Positions 18,711 to 27,800 of a stretch of 64,000 bases of DNA are shown here, in pieces. Under the pieces are notes generated by a model that was not told the DNA's origin, did not search any database, and was given only the letters and a program-made list of their open reading frames with translations. Each line of letters begins with the position of its first letter. Position 1 is the stretch's first letter. A program made the position numbers and the translations under genes. This DNA is from Paenibacillaceae bacterium (GTDB taxonomy: Bacteria > Bacillota > Bacilli > Paenibacillales > Paenibacillaceae): positions 62,001-126,000 of the forward strand of contig REGQ01000008.1 of NCBI GenBank assembly GCA_004134985.1, read 5' to 3'.

Positions 18711-18784
18711 GTGGCCAGGCTGCCATCTGTTAGAAGGCCCTATAGCTTTGCGTCCCTACCTTTCGATAGGTTTGCCGTTTCGTA
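18711..18784 (-). promoter_or_regulatory. c-di-GMP-I (GEMM) riboswitch, gene-proximal
   Basis: Read on the minus strand this has all GEMM-I hallmarks: GGCAAACC, a tetraloop GAAA stem, GGGACGCAAAGC with the guanine-binding core, a receptor stem and GGCAGCC. It ends about 16 bases before ATG 18694, and the ribosome site of that gene follows directly (CCACCGAAAGGAG), favouring translational control. Confidence 0.9.
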
Positions 18785-18881
18785 TAAGTTTTATAGAATA
18801 CTTTGATCAAACTAGCATGGTGTGCTTGTCCACAAAATAACCTTAATAGTGCCTAAGACACAACAAAAAAGCTTGTCCTTT

Positions 18882-18956
18882 CGGTAACTGGCTGCCATCT
18901 GTTAGAAGGCCCTATAGCTTTGCGTCCCTGCCTTTCGACAGGTTTGCCGTTTATCG
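18882..18956 (-). promoter_or_regulatory. c-di-GMP-I (GEMM) riboswitch, distal
   Basis: Second aptamer about 100 bp further upstream. It is almost identical to the proximal one over some 60 bases, differing mainly in the loop-stem pairs (paired changes R/Y in the GAAA stem). It is followed on the minus strand by ACAAGCTTTTTTG, a T tract that may mark a termination point, although a clean terminator stem is not obvious. Confidence 0.9.
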
Positions 18957-18980
18957 TGTACAGCTTTTCTACTTAGTTCT

Positions 18981-19008
18981 ATTCTACCATATTTTTCTGT
19001 CGAATCAA
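18981..19008 (-). promoter_or_regulatory. Candidate sigma-A promoter for the riboswitch transcript
   Basis: On the minus strand TTGATT (19003-19008) and TAGAAT (18981-18986) are 16 bases apart. The predicted start point is about 15-20 bases before the distal aptamer. No comparable promoter was seen between the two aptamers. Confidence 0.5.
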
Positions 19009-19090
19009 CTAGTTTTACGTCGTTTTCCAAAATTTATTTAAGTGGGCTTCCGAATGCCATAAAAACCTGCCTGAAACGATGCTTTTCACA

Positions 19091-19162
19091 CAAATAACGG
19101 ATCTGGTGGCCGCCAAATCTCTATTTTTCCCATTTTGACCACAATAGCGGAACATCTGTCCT
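19091..19162 (-). repeat. Partial copy of palindromic repeat C
   Basis: About 70 bp here (ATAACGGATCTGGTGGCCGC and AATAGCGGAACATCTG among its blocks) align with one arm of the large palindrome at 51378-51556. The similarity is moderate. It lies in the intergenic stretch between the sortase and the riboswitch promoter. Confidence 0.5.
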
Positions 19163-19191
19163 CAAAAAAAAGACAGCGAATGTTCGCTGCC
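19163..19191 (-). terminator. Terminator of the sortase gene
   Basis: A 9-bp stem (one G-T pair; 19183-19191 with 19172-19180, loop two) is followed on the minus strand by eight T. It lies 70 bp after the sortase stop codon. Confidence 0.85.
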
Positions 19192-19260
19192 TTTTGATGA
19201 TCGAAGCAAGCATGCGGTAGACACAGCCTTCTTCTTCATCCCAGTCGTGTAATGGAGTGG

Positions 19261-19929
19261 TTAGATTCCACCTGTCGGTTCAATCTTGGCATGAACAATC
19301 AAACGATGCGTCGGGTCGACGACCGGGTCACAGGTAATAAGTGTCAAAACTTTGTCCGTATCATTGCGATTCAATACCGATACATCAGTAGGTTCGACAA
19401 CAGATACCTTGAATACTTTGTACACGAATTTATCGGAGCCTGTCTTAACGACAATCTCGTCTCCAATTCCAACCTCATTCAAACGATTGAACAGCCTGCC
19501 CTTAGTGCGGGCCCGGTGCGCCGCAATTGCCGCATTTCCTGTCTCTCCCAGCACCGAAGTTTCCGTCAAATGCGCGGCAGCATGCCTCATATTGTCTTTC
19601 GTGGCACCTTCAAGCACTGGCATCTTCACATTAATTTTGTCAATGCTAATAATCGCAATCGCCCTGTCGCTGACATCAACTTCTTCCTTAACCGGCTCAT
19701 CCTGCTGCTCCTCGGGTTCTTCCGCTTCCTCCGTCAAAAGTTGGGATACGCTGACATACTCATCCTCAGCAGGGCGTGCCACCGGGATGTCTCCCACCTG
19801 CGCCAAGTTCGCTTCTATATCTTGCAGCAGCATTCGCTGCTCACGCTCTGAATACCATTCCTGCAGCTGCGGAAATAACAAAATAATTATGCCGGCGCAG
19901 ATGATAACGACAGACAGCGTTCTTCGCAT
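19261..19929 (-). CDS. Class D sortase
   Basis: Membrane-anchored transpeptidase (222 aa) that would attach surface proteins to peptidoglycan. One N-terminal helix (residues 5-20) is followed by an acidic linker (EEAEEPEEQQDEPVKEE) and the sortase barrel. Catalytic residues are His138 (AIAAHRARTKG), Cys200 in TLITC and Arg209 (THRLIVHAK). Start ATG 19929 has GGGGGAAG upstream; a longer frame to 19956 lacks one. No protein with an obvious sorting motif is encoded nearby. Confidence 0.93.
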   Translation of the reverse strand: MRRTLSVVIICAGIIILLFPQLQEWYSEREQRMLLQDIEANLAQVGDIPVARPAEDEYVSVSQLLTEEAEEPEEQQDEPVKEEVDVSDRAIAIISIDKINVKMPVLEGATKDNMRHAAAHLTETSVLGETGNAAIAAHRARTKGRLFNRLNEVGIGDEIVVKTGSDKFVYKVFKVSVVEPTDVSVLNRNDTDKVLTLITCDPVVDPTHRLIVHAKIEPTGGI

Positions 19930-20009
19930 GATCTTCCCCCTATCTAAATTAATCATTCACGATTATAGCAATAATTTCTCAACAATATCTGGACAGTAAG
20001 CTAATAAGC

Positions 20010-20047
20010 GACGAAAGATCCTTCATTGGGATGAAAGATCTTTCGTC
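20010..20047 (-). terminator. Hairpin after ferritin
   Basis: An 11-bp perfect stem (20010-20020 with 20037-20047) just past the ferritin stop codon. No long T run follows, so efficiency is uncertain. Confidence 0.6.
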
Positions 20048-20052
20048 AATTA

Positions 20053-20559
20053 TTATTCGGCAGGCGGTGTAAATTTGCGTTGCGCGAACTCAGCTTCGAG
20101 CATAAAGAAGGCATTGCTGTCTTTATCAATCCGCTTGAGCTTTTGGATAATGGCATCGAACATTGCTTCTTCCTCTACCTGCTCGTCGATGAACCATTTC
20201 AAAAATTGGATTGTCGCATGCTCACGCTCATTAAGCGCCAAGTCAGACAGATGATAGAAACGCTCCGTCACTTCCAGTTCGTGCTTGTACCCTTCTTCAT
20301 AAACTTCCAATACCGATTTATAGTCATTTCTCGGTGTCGGCATGCCTTGAATCGTTGCCCGCTTACCGCGATTATTTAAAAACTGATAAATTTTCATCGC
20401 ATGGAATCGTTCTTCCTCAGCCTGCACAATAAAGAAATTGGCGAAACCGTCCAAACTCTCTCCTGACAGATAGGCAGCCATTGATAAATAGACCTGGGAG
20501 GAATAAAACTCGAAATTCATCTGTTCGTTCAATGCATTATGCAATTCTTCATTCATCAT
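20053..20559 (-). CDS. ftnA: Ferritin
   Basis: Non-haem iron store, 168 residues, expected to form a 24-mer. The ferroxidase ligands lie in EFYSSQVYLSMAAYL (helix A), QAEEERFHAMKIYQF (helix B) and EREHATIQFLKWFIDEQVEEE (helix C/D). Two adjacent ATG codons begin the frame; either may be used. Monocistronic. Confidence 0.95.
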   Translation of the reverse strand: MMNEELHNALNEQMNFEFYSSQVYLSMAAYLSGESLDGFANFFIVQAEEERFHAMKIYQFLNNRGKRATIQGMPTPRNDYKSVLEVYEEGYKHELEVTERFYHLSDLALNEREHATIQFLKWFIDEQVEEEAMFDAIIQKLKRIDKDSNAFFMLEAEFAQRKFTPPAE

Positions 20560-20836
20560 CGTGACTCATCCTCTCTGCTTAATCTCATTATTAGTGTAGC
20601 ACAAATCATTTACTCTACTCCAGCGTTGTTCTGACCGATTGCTTCTTTTGCATTCATACGGATCAGAGAACTTGTTAGCCGAACTGACCAGAACTGAGCA
20701 GAATCTGAGTAGAATCTGACCAGAACCTGGCCTCCCCCGCCTTTGTTGTTGTCAGAATTTGTTTATGATACGATAATAGAATACGACAGCCGGATCTTGA
20801 GCACCGGCAATAACAGTGAACGGAAGGTGCCTGAAA

Positions 20837-21877
20837 ATGAATATTCGCGTGGAAGCAGAGCAGCTTCGCAAGGATATTGAAGAAGAGCAGAACATTAAAT
20901 TGAAAATTGCGCTCTTCGGACAGCCGGGGGCCGGAAAATCTTCGCTCATCAACAGAATTGTCGGGCATACGGTAGCATTGACAGGTGTCAGTACAGATAT
21001 GACCACCGAAGCCAAGCTGATCGAGCATGAAGAGTTGTTGTTTGTGGATCTTCCAGGTTACGGGACCTCGCGCTTCCCGCCGAATAAATGGATGGAGGAA
21101 TTCAAGCCGGAGGAGCTGGATTTATTCCTCTGCGTGTTCTCGGGCAAGTTTCATGAAGCGGATACCCGTTTTTTCAAGGAGCTTCGCGCCAAGGGCAGAA
21201 TTTGCTTGTTCATTCGCAACAAACATGACGATTTGTGGGAAGACGGTAAGACAACGGCACAGTTAGAGGAAGATATCACTGGCGATGTGCAAAAACAGCT
21301 AGGGGAATCACAACCTGTCCATTTCGTGAGCTGTCGGAACGGTTACGGGCTCGAAGGGTTGGTTAACGCTATTTATGGCGCGCTTGACCCTGCCAAACAA
21401 GACAAATATGCCCTCTCAGCCAAAGCCTATAGTATGGATCATCTGGCGGCCAAACGCGCCGCGTGCGAGAAGATGGTCTACAAATTTGCAGGTGTAGCTG
21501 CTGCAAACGGTCTGAACCCTATTCCGGGCGTCAACATTGGCGTCGATATTTCCATTATGATGAAGCTGTTTACGGACCTTCGTAAATCTTACGGCTTGTC
21601 GGATGAGAAAGTGAACAAGTTGATTCCCTCCCTGCTGCCGCTTGGCAAGCAAGTGCTTGAGTTTTCAAGTAAAGAAGGGATTATTATGCTGCTGAAGCGT
21701 TACTCTGGAAAAGAAACAGGACGGCAGCTCGGTCGGTTTGTGCCGATTATCGGGCAGGCGATCGCCGCGGCCGCAGGCTTCGGCATGACGCTGGCTGCTG
21801 GTCGTTCTTATCTTAACGACTGCCATCGGCTCGCCGAGCAAATTCTTGCGGAAGAACTAAAGCCAGAGGGGAAATAG
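20837..21877 (+). CDS. IRG/DUF697-like membrane-associated GTPase
   Basis: 346 residues with a dynamin-superfamily-like layout: G1 GQPGAGKSS (28-36), G3 DLPGYG (71-76), G4 NKHD (128-131), then a helical C-terminal half with two hydrophobic stretches (NPIPGVNIGVDISIMM and FVPIIGQAIAAAAGFGM). This arrangement resembles bacterial relatives of interferon-inducible GTPases (IRG) and DUF697 proteins. Start ATG 20837 has GGAAGG ten bases upstream; GTG 20816 is possible. A second GTPase follows after three bases, so they are probably cotranscribed and may act together. Function unknown; membrane binding is inferred from the hydrophobic stretches. Confidence 0.78.
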   Translation: MNIRVEAEQLRKDIEEEQNIKLKIALFGQPGAGKSSLINRIVGHTVALTGVSTDMTTEAKLIEHEELLFVDLPGYGTSRFPPNKWMEEFKPEELDLFLCVFSGKFHEADTRFFKELRAKGRICLFIRNKHDDLWEDGKTTAQLEEDITGDVQKQLGESQPVHFVSCRNGYGLEGLVNAIYGALDPAKQDKYALSAKAYSMDHLAAKRAACEKMVYKFAGVAAANGLNPIPGVNIGVDISIMMKLFTDLRKSYGLSDEKVNKLIPSLLPLGKQVLEFSSKEGIIMLLKRYSGKETGRQLGRFVPIIGQAIAAAAGFGMTLAAGRSYLNDCHRLAEQILAEELKPEGK

Positions 21878-21880
21878 GTC

Positions 21881-22534
21881 ATGTGGAGAAAGAAGCCGCC
21901 CGCCAACAGTACCGGCAGCAAGCAGACTCAATCAAAAAGCGGTGAATCATCTAGTTCAACATCTAAGGCAATTACGATTCTGGAGTACAATTTCAAGCGG
22001 CTATCCGCAGAACTATCCCACATCGGCACCCAGCGCAAAGTAGCGGTTCTCGGACAGCCGGGAGCCGGTAAGTCAACGCTGCTGGATCGCATTACCGAGC
22101 AAAGCTGCCACCCACGTCCTGACATTGGACAGCAAACGGATGCCACAAACTGGAGCAGACATACGAACTGCATACTGCTGCGGCAATGTGACCGTATCGT
22201 GCTGGCCGATGTACCGGGATACGATACAGCAGCCCACCCGCTGGACACTTTTCTGAATCATTTCCCATTCGCTTCTTTCGACTGCCTGCTCCTGGTGCTG
22301 AAAGGAAAAGTCCATGAAGCGGATGACCGGTTATGGCAGTGGCTGAAACGCCGCGCTTTAACGGACAGAACGCTCGTAGTGCGCGCCTTCGCGGAAGGTT
22401 TGACCGCTGAAGAGCAGACCGAAGTGCGCGCTGATCTTCACAACCATTTCGGCCATGCAGCCGCCCTCTGCAGCAGCCGTGAAATGACGGGACTTACGGA
22501 GGTTAGAAAATTTGTCTACGGACTCCGTTATTGA
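21881..22534 (+). CDS. Small partner GTPase lacking NKxD
   Basis: 217 residues with a Ser/Thr/Lys-rich N terminus, P-loop GQPGAGKST (58-66) and G3 DVPGYD (110-115), both closely like those of the preceding GTPase. The G4 position reads VVRAFAEGL, with no NKxD guanine-specificity motif, and there is no hydrophobic C-terminal half. It could be a degenerate or regulatory partner of the upstream protein. Its last seven bases overlap the end of the convergent response regulator gene. Confidence 0.75.
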   Translation: MWRKKPPANSTGSKQTQSKSGESSSSTSKAITILEYNFKRLSAELSHIGTQRKVAVLGQPGAGKSTLLDRITEQSCHPRPDIGQQTDATNWSRHTNCILLRQCDRIVLADVPGYDTAAHPLDTFLNHFPFASFDCLLLVLKGKVHEADDRLWQWLKRRALTDRTLVVRAFAEGLTAEEQTEVRADLHNHFGHAAALCSSREMTGLTEVRKFVYGLRY

Positions 22535-23676
22535 ACCGCACGCCGTTGCTGCTGCCACTTCTTGAACCAGTCGGTGATTTTTTCATCCGGCGCCGCATCA
22601 AGCTCTTGTTCCAACCTGGTGGAAAGCAGCCAGTACTGTTCGCCGACAGCATCGTATTCTTTGGCTAAATCGTACAGTTTCATTAATTCGAAATAGCTCG
22701 CCTCGTACGTCTGGTTCAATTGCTGAATCCGCAAATTCAGTTTAATTGCGGCGGCGAACATGTTCTCATTCATATAAAATTGATTCAGGCTTTGCGCATG
22801 TCGCAGCCAGAGCCGTCTCAGCCGCTCTCGCTCATGCTCAGCCCATATGTATTCGTAGCTCCCGAGGTAATCTCCGGTATATTGTTCCATCACCTGTTCA
22901 TGGCGCTTGTAATTATAATATTGTGGAGCTTCCAGATCAAGCAGTTCCCGCTCCCATTCCTCGACATCAATCCCCACATTGCTGACGTCAAGCGCATAAC
23001 CTTCAGTCAGATTTCCGCTCTGGATCGTGATTTCTCCTGCTCCGCATGCATTCAATGTTTTTCTTATATGATAGATTGCGGTGTAAAGTTGAGTGAATCC
23101 ACGCTGCATCTCAAAATCCGGCCATAACAACTCGACAAGTGTATCTCTGCTGACAACATGGCCCCGGTGATGGAGCAAATAGGCAAAAAGCTCCTGTGCC
23201 TTCGACGTCCGCCATTTCAGCATTTGCGTCTCTCTATCCGGCATACTGAACTGCAGTGTATTAAAGCAGCATAGCTGGGCAGAGGTCATGCCGTCCTCTT
23301 TCGCTTCCTCAATTTTCGGCTTGCGATCCAGCAGACGCTGCACTGCAAGCCTCAAGCGATCCCGATGAAGCGGCTTCATAACATAATCAAGCGCATTGAG
23401 CTCAAAGGCCTGTACTGCATATTGATCATATGCGGTGACGAATACGATCTCCACATCTGGAATCATCCCCTGCATCAGCACCGCTGTTTTCAAGCCATCC
23501 GTCTCAGGCATATGGATATCCAGAAAGATGACATTAGGCTGCAGCTCATTAACAGCGTTGATTGCATCGCCCGAATCCATATAGGTCCCGACAACTTGCA
23601 TGCCCCCGATTTCCTCCAGCATTTTTTGCAATTGCATTAATGCAAGTCGTTCATCATCGACCAGGACAACCTTCAT
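22528..23676 (-). CDS. Response regulator with BTAD (SARP-like) output domain
   Basis: 382 residues: receiver domain with phospho-acceptor Asp53 (IFLDIHMPETDG) and the Lys of YVMKPLH, then a winged-helix DNA-binding segment (LLHHRGHVVSRDTLVELLWP) and a bacterial transcriptional activator domain of TPR-like helices. Such regulators are common in Paenibacillus. No histidine kinase is adjacent, so it is an orphan here. Target genes unknown. Confidence 0.9.
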   Translation of the reverse strand: MKVVLVDDERLALMQLQKMLEEIGGMQVVGTYMDSGDAINAVNELQPNVIFLDIHMPETDGLKTAVLMQGMIPDVEIVFVTAYDQYAVQAFELNALDYVMKPLHRDRLRLAVQRLLDRKPKIEEAKEDGMTSAQLCCFNTLQFSMPDRETQMLKWRTSKAQELFAYLLHHRGHVVSRDTLVELLWPDFEMQRGFTQLYTAIYHIRKTLNACGAGEITIQSGNLTEGYALDVSNVGIDVEEWERELLDLEAPQYYNYKRHEQVMEQYTGDYLGSYEYIWAEHERERLRRLWLRHAQSLNQFYMNENMFAAAIKLNLRIQQLNQTYEASYFELMKLYDLAKEYDAVGEQYWLLSTRLEQELDAAPDEKITDWFKKWQQQRRAVQ

Positions 23677-24043
23677 TGGTCACTTCACTCCCTTACTTGC
23701 TTCCTTGCTCCATATTTAGAATTACACCTGTTCTTATATTTTAACATATGAGACTATCTATCGAACAGGCTGCACGCCATAACAGAAGGTTTTGACTTCG
23801 TCTGCAATTCAGCAACCAAGCCAAAAAAAGTAGCTTGACGCCCATTTCGGCCAGCAGCACGGCGATGCACCGCCTCACAAAAGCGGACGCACGTTTCGAT
23901 ATTTGCAAATGATTTCATAGCAATAGCGACAAATGCGGCAAGCTCCATCTGGGGGCATTACTGGTGCTGGCTGACAAACCGCCATGTTTCCTTTGTTTAG
24001 GTGCTGTCGTCTATTTCATGGGTGGTCGTGGGGGGAGGGGGGA

Positions 24044-24358
24044 GGGGGGTTTGCGCTAACGCTTGCCACAGCTCTTATATCGCGTAAAATGCCCCTTTTG
24101 CGACTCTAACGCTTGCCACAGCGCTTATTTCCTCTATGGACGGCTAAAATCGGGCGATATTCTATAAATAAGGTGGCTCAGTTTCCTTACAATATTTATG
24201 GGGCTGAATTTCCCTAAATAGCGTCGCTCATCAGCGTTAGAATTCCACATGGCCCCTTTTGCTTTGATCGCGGATCATGGCAATGGCAACCACTGGTGTT
24301 TAGACGGAGTCATTCTATCTATCTATTCTTTGTATTAGATTTGATGCAACGTTAGAGA
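24044..24358 (+). repeat. Dispersed repeat B, copy 1
   Basis: About 315 bp closely matching 50550-50872 in the same orientation. It contains two internal copies of CTAACGCTTGCCACAG and blocks such as GGGGCTGAATTT and CATCAGCGTTAGAATTCC. The ends carry short inverted CTAACG/CGTTAG motifs. Non-coding. Confidence 0.8.
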
Positions 24359-24373
24359 ACTCACTTACATCAT

Positions 24374-24434
24374 AAAAAAAGCAATGACCCACCCCCACAT
24401 GTCCATGACTGTGAAGACTGATCATTGCTTTTTA
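24374..24434 (-). terminator. Terminator-like hairpin
   Basis: AAAAAGCAATGA (24376-24387) pairs with TCATTGCTTTTT (24422-24433), a 12-bp stem with a long loop and A/T runs on both flanks, so it could work in either direction. It lies about 370 bp past the end of the glycosidase gene. Confidence 0.6.
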
Positions 24435-24450
24435 GATGCAAAAGCATATA

Positions 24451-24690
24451 CCGCTTAGGCCAACGAAGTTGGGCACGCTGCTGCCTTGACCATCTACCCC
24501 TTAGGCCAATGAAGTTAGGCATGGCCACTTAGAGCATTTACCGTTTAGGCCAATGAAGTTGGGCATGCTGCTGCTCAGACCATTTACCCCTTAGGCCAAC
24601 GAAGTGGGGCACGCTGCTGCATAAACCATTTACCGCTTTGGCCAACGAAGTTGGGCACGCTGCTGCATAAACCATTTACCGCTTTGGCGG
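24451..24690. repeat. Tandem repeat, 46-bp unit
   Basis: Five units and a partial sixth, starting at 24451, 24497, 24541, 24587, 24633 and 24679. The core is TTAGGCCAACGAAGTTGGGC followed by ACGCTGCTGC and CCATTTACC. It lies just downstream of the large glycosidase gene and is not coding. Confidence 0.88.
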
Positions 24691-24802
24691 CAAGCGGCTG
24701 CTCAGGCAAGTTGCTGCTTAACGCAGAGTGCCGCGTAGCTAAATCTTGCATAGGCAAGTTGCCCCAGCAAGCTGCCCCAATATGCCGTCCTACCCAGTTC
24801 CT

Positions 24803-27800
24803 TTAACCAAGCACCCTCAAGTTCGTCTGCTCAGGCAGGTAAACCGCTCGCAGGTCCCCATTCGCCTGTGCAGCAAACATCACTGTCCGCTCAGGAGCCA
24901 GTGTGAATGCGTAGCGGCGGCCTGTGGCATTGTCCCGAACTTCAATCTCTTCTTCCATCGCAGTTTCCGAGATGAAGATGAACAATGCGCCCTCACGGAA
25001 CGACAGCTTGCGCCCGTACACACCAGGGTTATCGCCGCCACTTAGCCATTCCAGCTCCAGCGCCGCTCCGGCCTGCTGCAGCGCATAGCGGTACAGCTCC
25101 TCCAGCGGCTCATTATGTTCATTGAGCTCAACAGGCAGCGGACACCAGATTAGCTTGCCGGCGCCAAGCTCGGCGCAGGTAAGCTCCGTCAGTCCGGAAG
25201 TTTGCTCTTCCGGCACCTCCTTGGCCACCTCGGCAATTCGCGTTTTGTTGAACGAAACCGCCAACCGCCGTCCGTTCAGCGCCAGCACCTCTTCCCGGCG
25301 TACATTCGAGCGCGCAACCTTCCCGATCCGCTCGACAAGCGCATCCGGCAATGCTGCCTCCCGCCAGTACTCATCGAGTCCCAGCGGACCGGTGAACAGC
25401 AAGGTTCCGCCATGTGTCTCAATGTGCTCCACTAGCTGCTGCAGCGCCTTGCGCGAGAAATTATGCGGGCTAGGTACAATGATAAGCTTCGGCGGTGCGT
25501 CAGCCAACTGTTCAAGGTGATATTCCCCAAAAGCCCGAAGCGGCTGCTTGAGCTTGTAGGACATGACGCGCGTCAGATGGACAGTGGCATCCATGGCCAG
25601 CTTGCGCGTTGAGAAATCGTTGGAATACGGGAAGATGACAGCAACCTCTTCCAGCGCCCGCTCTTCGAACAAATCGCTGATTCCCCCAATAAACCGGCCA
25701 AAATCATACGACACTTCCGCCTCCGGCTTCTCTGTTCCGTCCGCCCGCAGCGCACCGATACTCGACTCATTTACATTGTGCATATAAAAGTTCGTATTCC
25801 ACACCCATTGCACTGCACCGGCTCCGCCTGTTGCGAACGCATAGGCATATTTGCGCTCCAGAATGTGTTTGTGCTCCGTTTCGCTGCGCTTCGCTTTGCC
25901 TTCCGGTGTTTCAACAAACATAATGCCTGTTTCCTGAATCAAATTCGGCTTGTCCAGCGTTTTTGTGAACACGCTGTCCCATACGAGGTTATCGAGCTGC
26001 CACCAGGAGTGAACCGTTGTGTAATCAACAGCTTCTGCATAGAAGAACGGTGTCGGACGCTGGCTGCACAGCCCTTCATCCTGTCCGACGGTGACCATCT
26101 GGCGCGGCTGGAAAGCACGAATGACCGAAGTCAGTTCCTGAGCCCATTCGTTATGCATAGCCATCGTAAACAGCGTGTAATCAAGCCAGACGGCATTTTT
26201 CTTCGGATGAATGGATGTCGTTCTGAAGGAGACATCCATATTCAGCGGCGGGACAGCGGCGGCGAAATCCGGCAGTTCTTCCGGCGTCATATTCCAGCTT
26301 TCCTGCAGGCTGCGAATATCGTCATTGTGCCGTTTGCGCAGCCACTGGGCGTAGGCTTGCCGTTCATGCGGATCGCGAAGCGCCTCCGGCCCGTTGAAAA
26401 TTTTGTCCGGGTTAAACATCGACGGCTCATTGATCAAATCCCAATGGACATGCGTAGATTCAGCATGGCGGGACACGATAGACGCGATAAACCGCTTCTG
26501 TGCTTCCCTGCTGCGCGGGTCTAGATAAGGATTCGCGCCCTCCCATGATTCCGGAACAAAGGTGAAGAAAGTGAAGGTCACTTCCAAGCCATGTTTCTTC
26601 GCAGTCAGGAAAAATGCGTCGATCGCCCGCAGCACTTCATCATAAGGATGCCCGTCAATAAACATCATCTGCCGGAAAGCCGTCCAAATGCCCGTCCGCA
26701 AGTAATTGATGCCGGCGGCTTTCATCTGGGCCATATCACGATCCCAAACAGCGCTATTGGGCAGCAGCAAAAATTTGCGCGCGACATCCGAGGTCATATA
26801 GGTCATGCCAACGATCGGGAACGGACGGCCGTCTCTGCGGAAATAATCGCGATCGCGTGTCAGAAAACTGCCTGAACGCAGCAGTTCGTGATCCACGCCC
26901 CAGAAGCCTTGCCGAAATAGGCGAATTTCTCCGTCGGAAGCTTTGGCGACACACACCGCTTCATAATAACCGGCCTGCAGGTCAACAGGAACGAGCAGCC
27001 GAGCATAATTCAGTTCCGGCTGTTCAACAAGAGTGGCCTCACCCTGCCAGACGGATTGTTTCGCTCCATTCGTCTCTTCCTTGAACACTTCGACCGCAAA
27101 TTTCCACGTCCGGTTGATGCCGCTGTCTGCTGCCAACTCCGTGCTGCCTGCCGCCTGGTTCACCTGTTCTGAGTGCTGCCCCGTGCTGGCTGCCGCCTGC
27201 TTCACTTGGTTCACCTTCTGCTCCGTACTGCCTGCAGTCTGACTCGCCTGATCTGCCTTCTGACCAGCGCTGCCTGCCGTCTGGCTTGCTCTGGCAAGCT
27301 TCTGCATCTGAATGGTCAGGAGCGCCCGCTCCCCTGGCGTGTAGCTGGCATAATTGGGCTTGAACCATATTTCGCTTACACCCTGTGCGCAGTAGGCGCT
27401 GATTTCCTCGATCAACTCGATCCCCGCTTCGTTCCAGAACGCTTCATTCAGTTCCATATTAATGAAAATCCAGCGTCCGCCGCGGAAATCCCCTTTCGTA
27501 TTCTCAAGCAATACAATCGGCGCTGCCACTTCTCGTCCGTCCAGGGCTATCGACTTCAACAACGGATAAATATGAGCATCCATCGGGCCGCTGGTTCCGC
27601 CTTCGCGCGGATGGTCATCCAGTTTGGTCACATGCAGCACCAAGCCTACGGTTGGCTGAAGGTCAAACAGCGCTTCCTTTCCTGCAAACAACGGAATGTC
27701 CTCGAATGCCGCATAGCGGACAGCAGGCTGGCCTTCTGCTGCCAATACTTCATGAATGTTCAACCGTTGATGATAACCGGTTTGGGAATGTTCCTGCCTC

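Larger units (their letters stand above)
23677..24802. other. 1.1-kb intergenic region without a convincing gene
   Basis: Holds dispersed repeat B copy 1, a G-rich tract at 24030, a terminator-like hairpin at 24374 and a 46-bp tandem repeat. A 64-codon ORF at 23754-23948 has no ribosome site or recognisable similarity and is not called. Confidence 0.7.

Noticed and set aside
23754-23948. 64-codon ORF on the minus strand
   Set aside because: No ribosome site or similarity; in a repeat-rich gap.
24803-25100. Possible extension of the 46-bp minisatellite into the glycosidase gene
   Set aside because: The units stop at about 24690, more than 100 bp from the stop codon.
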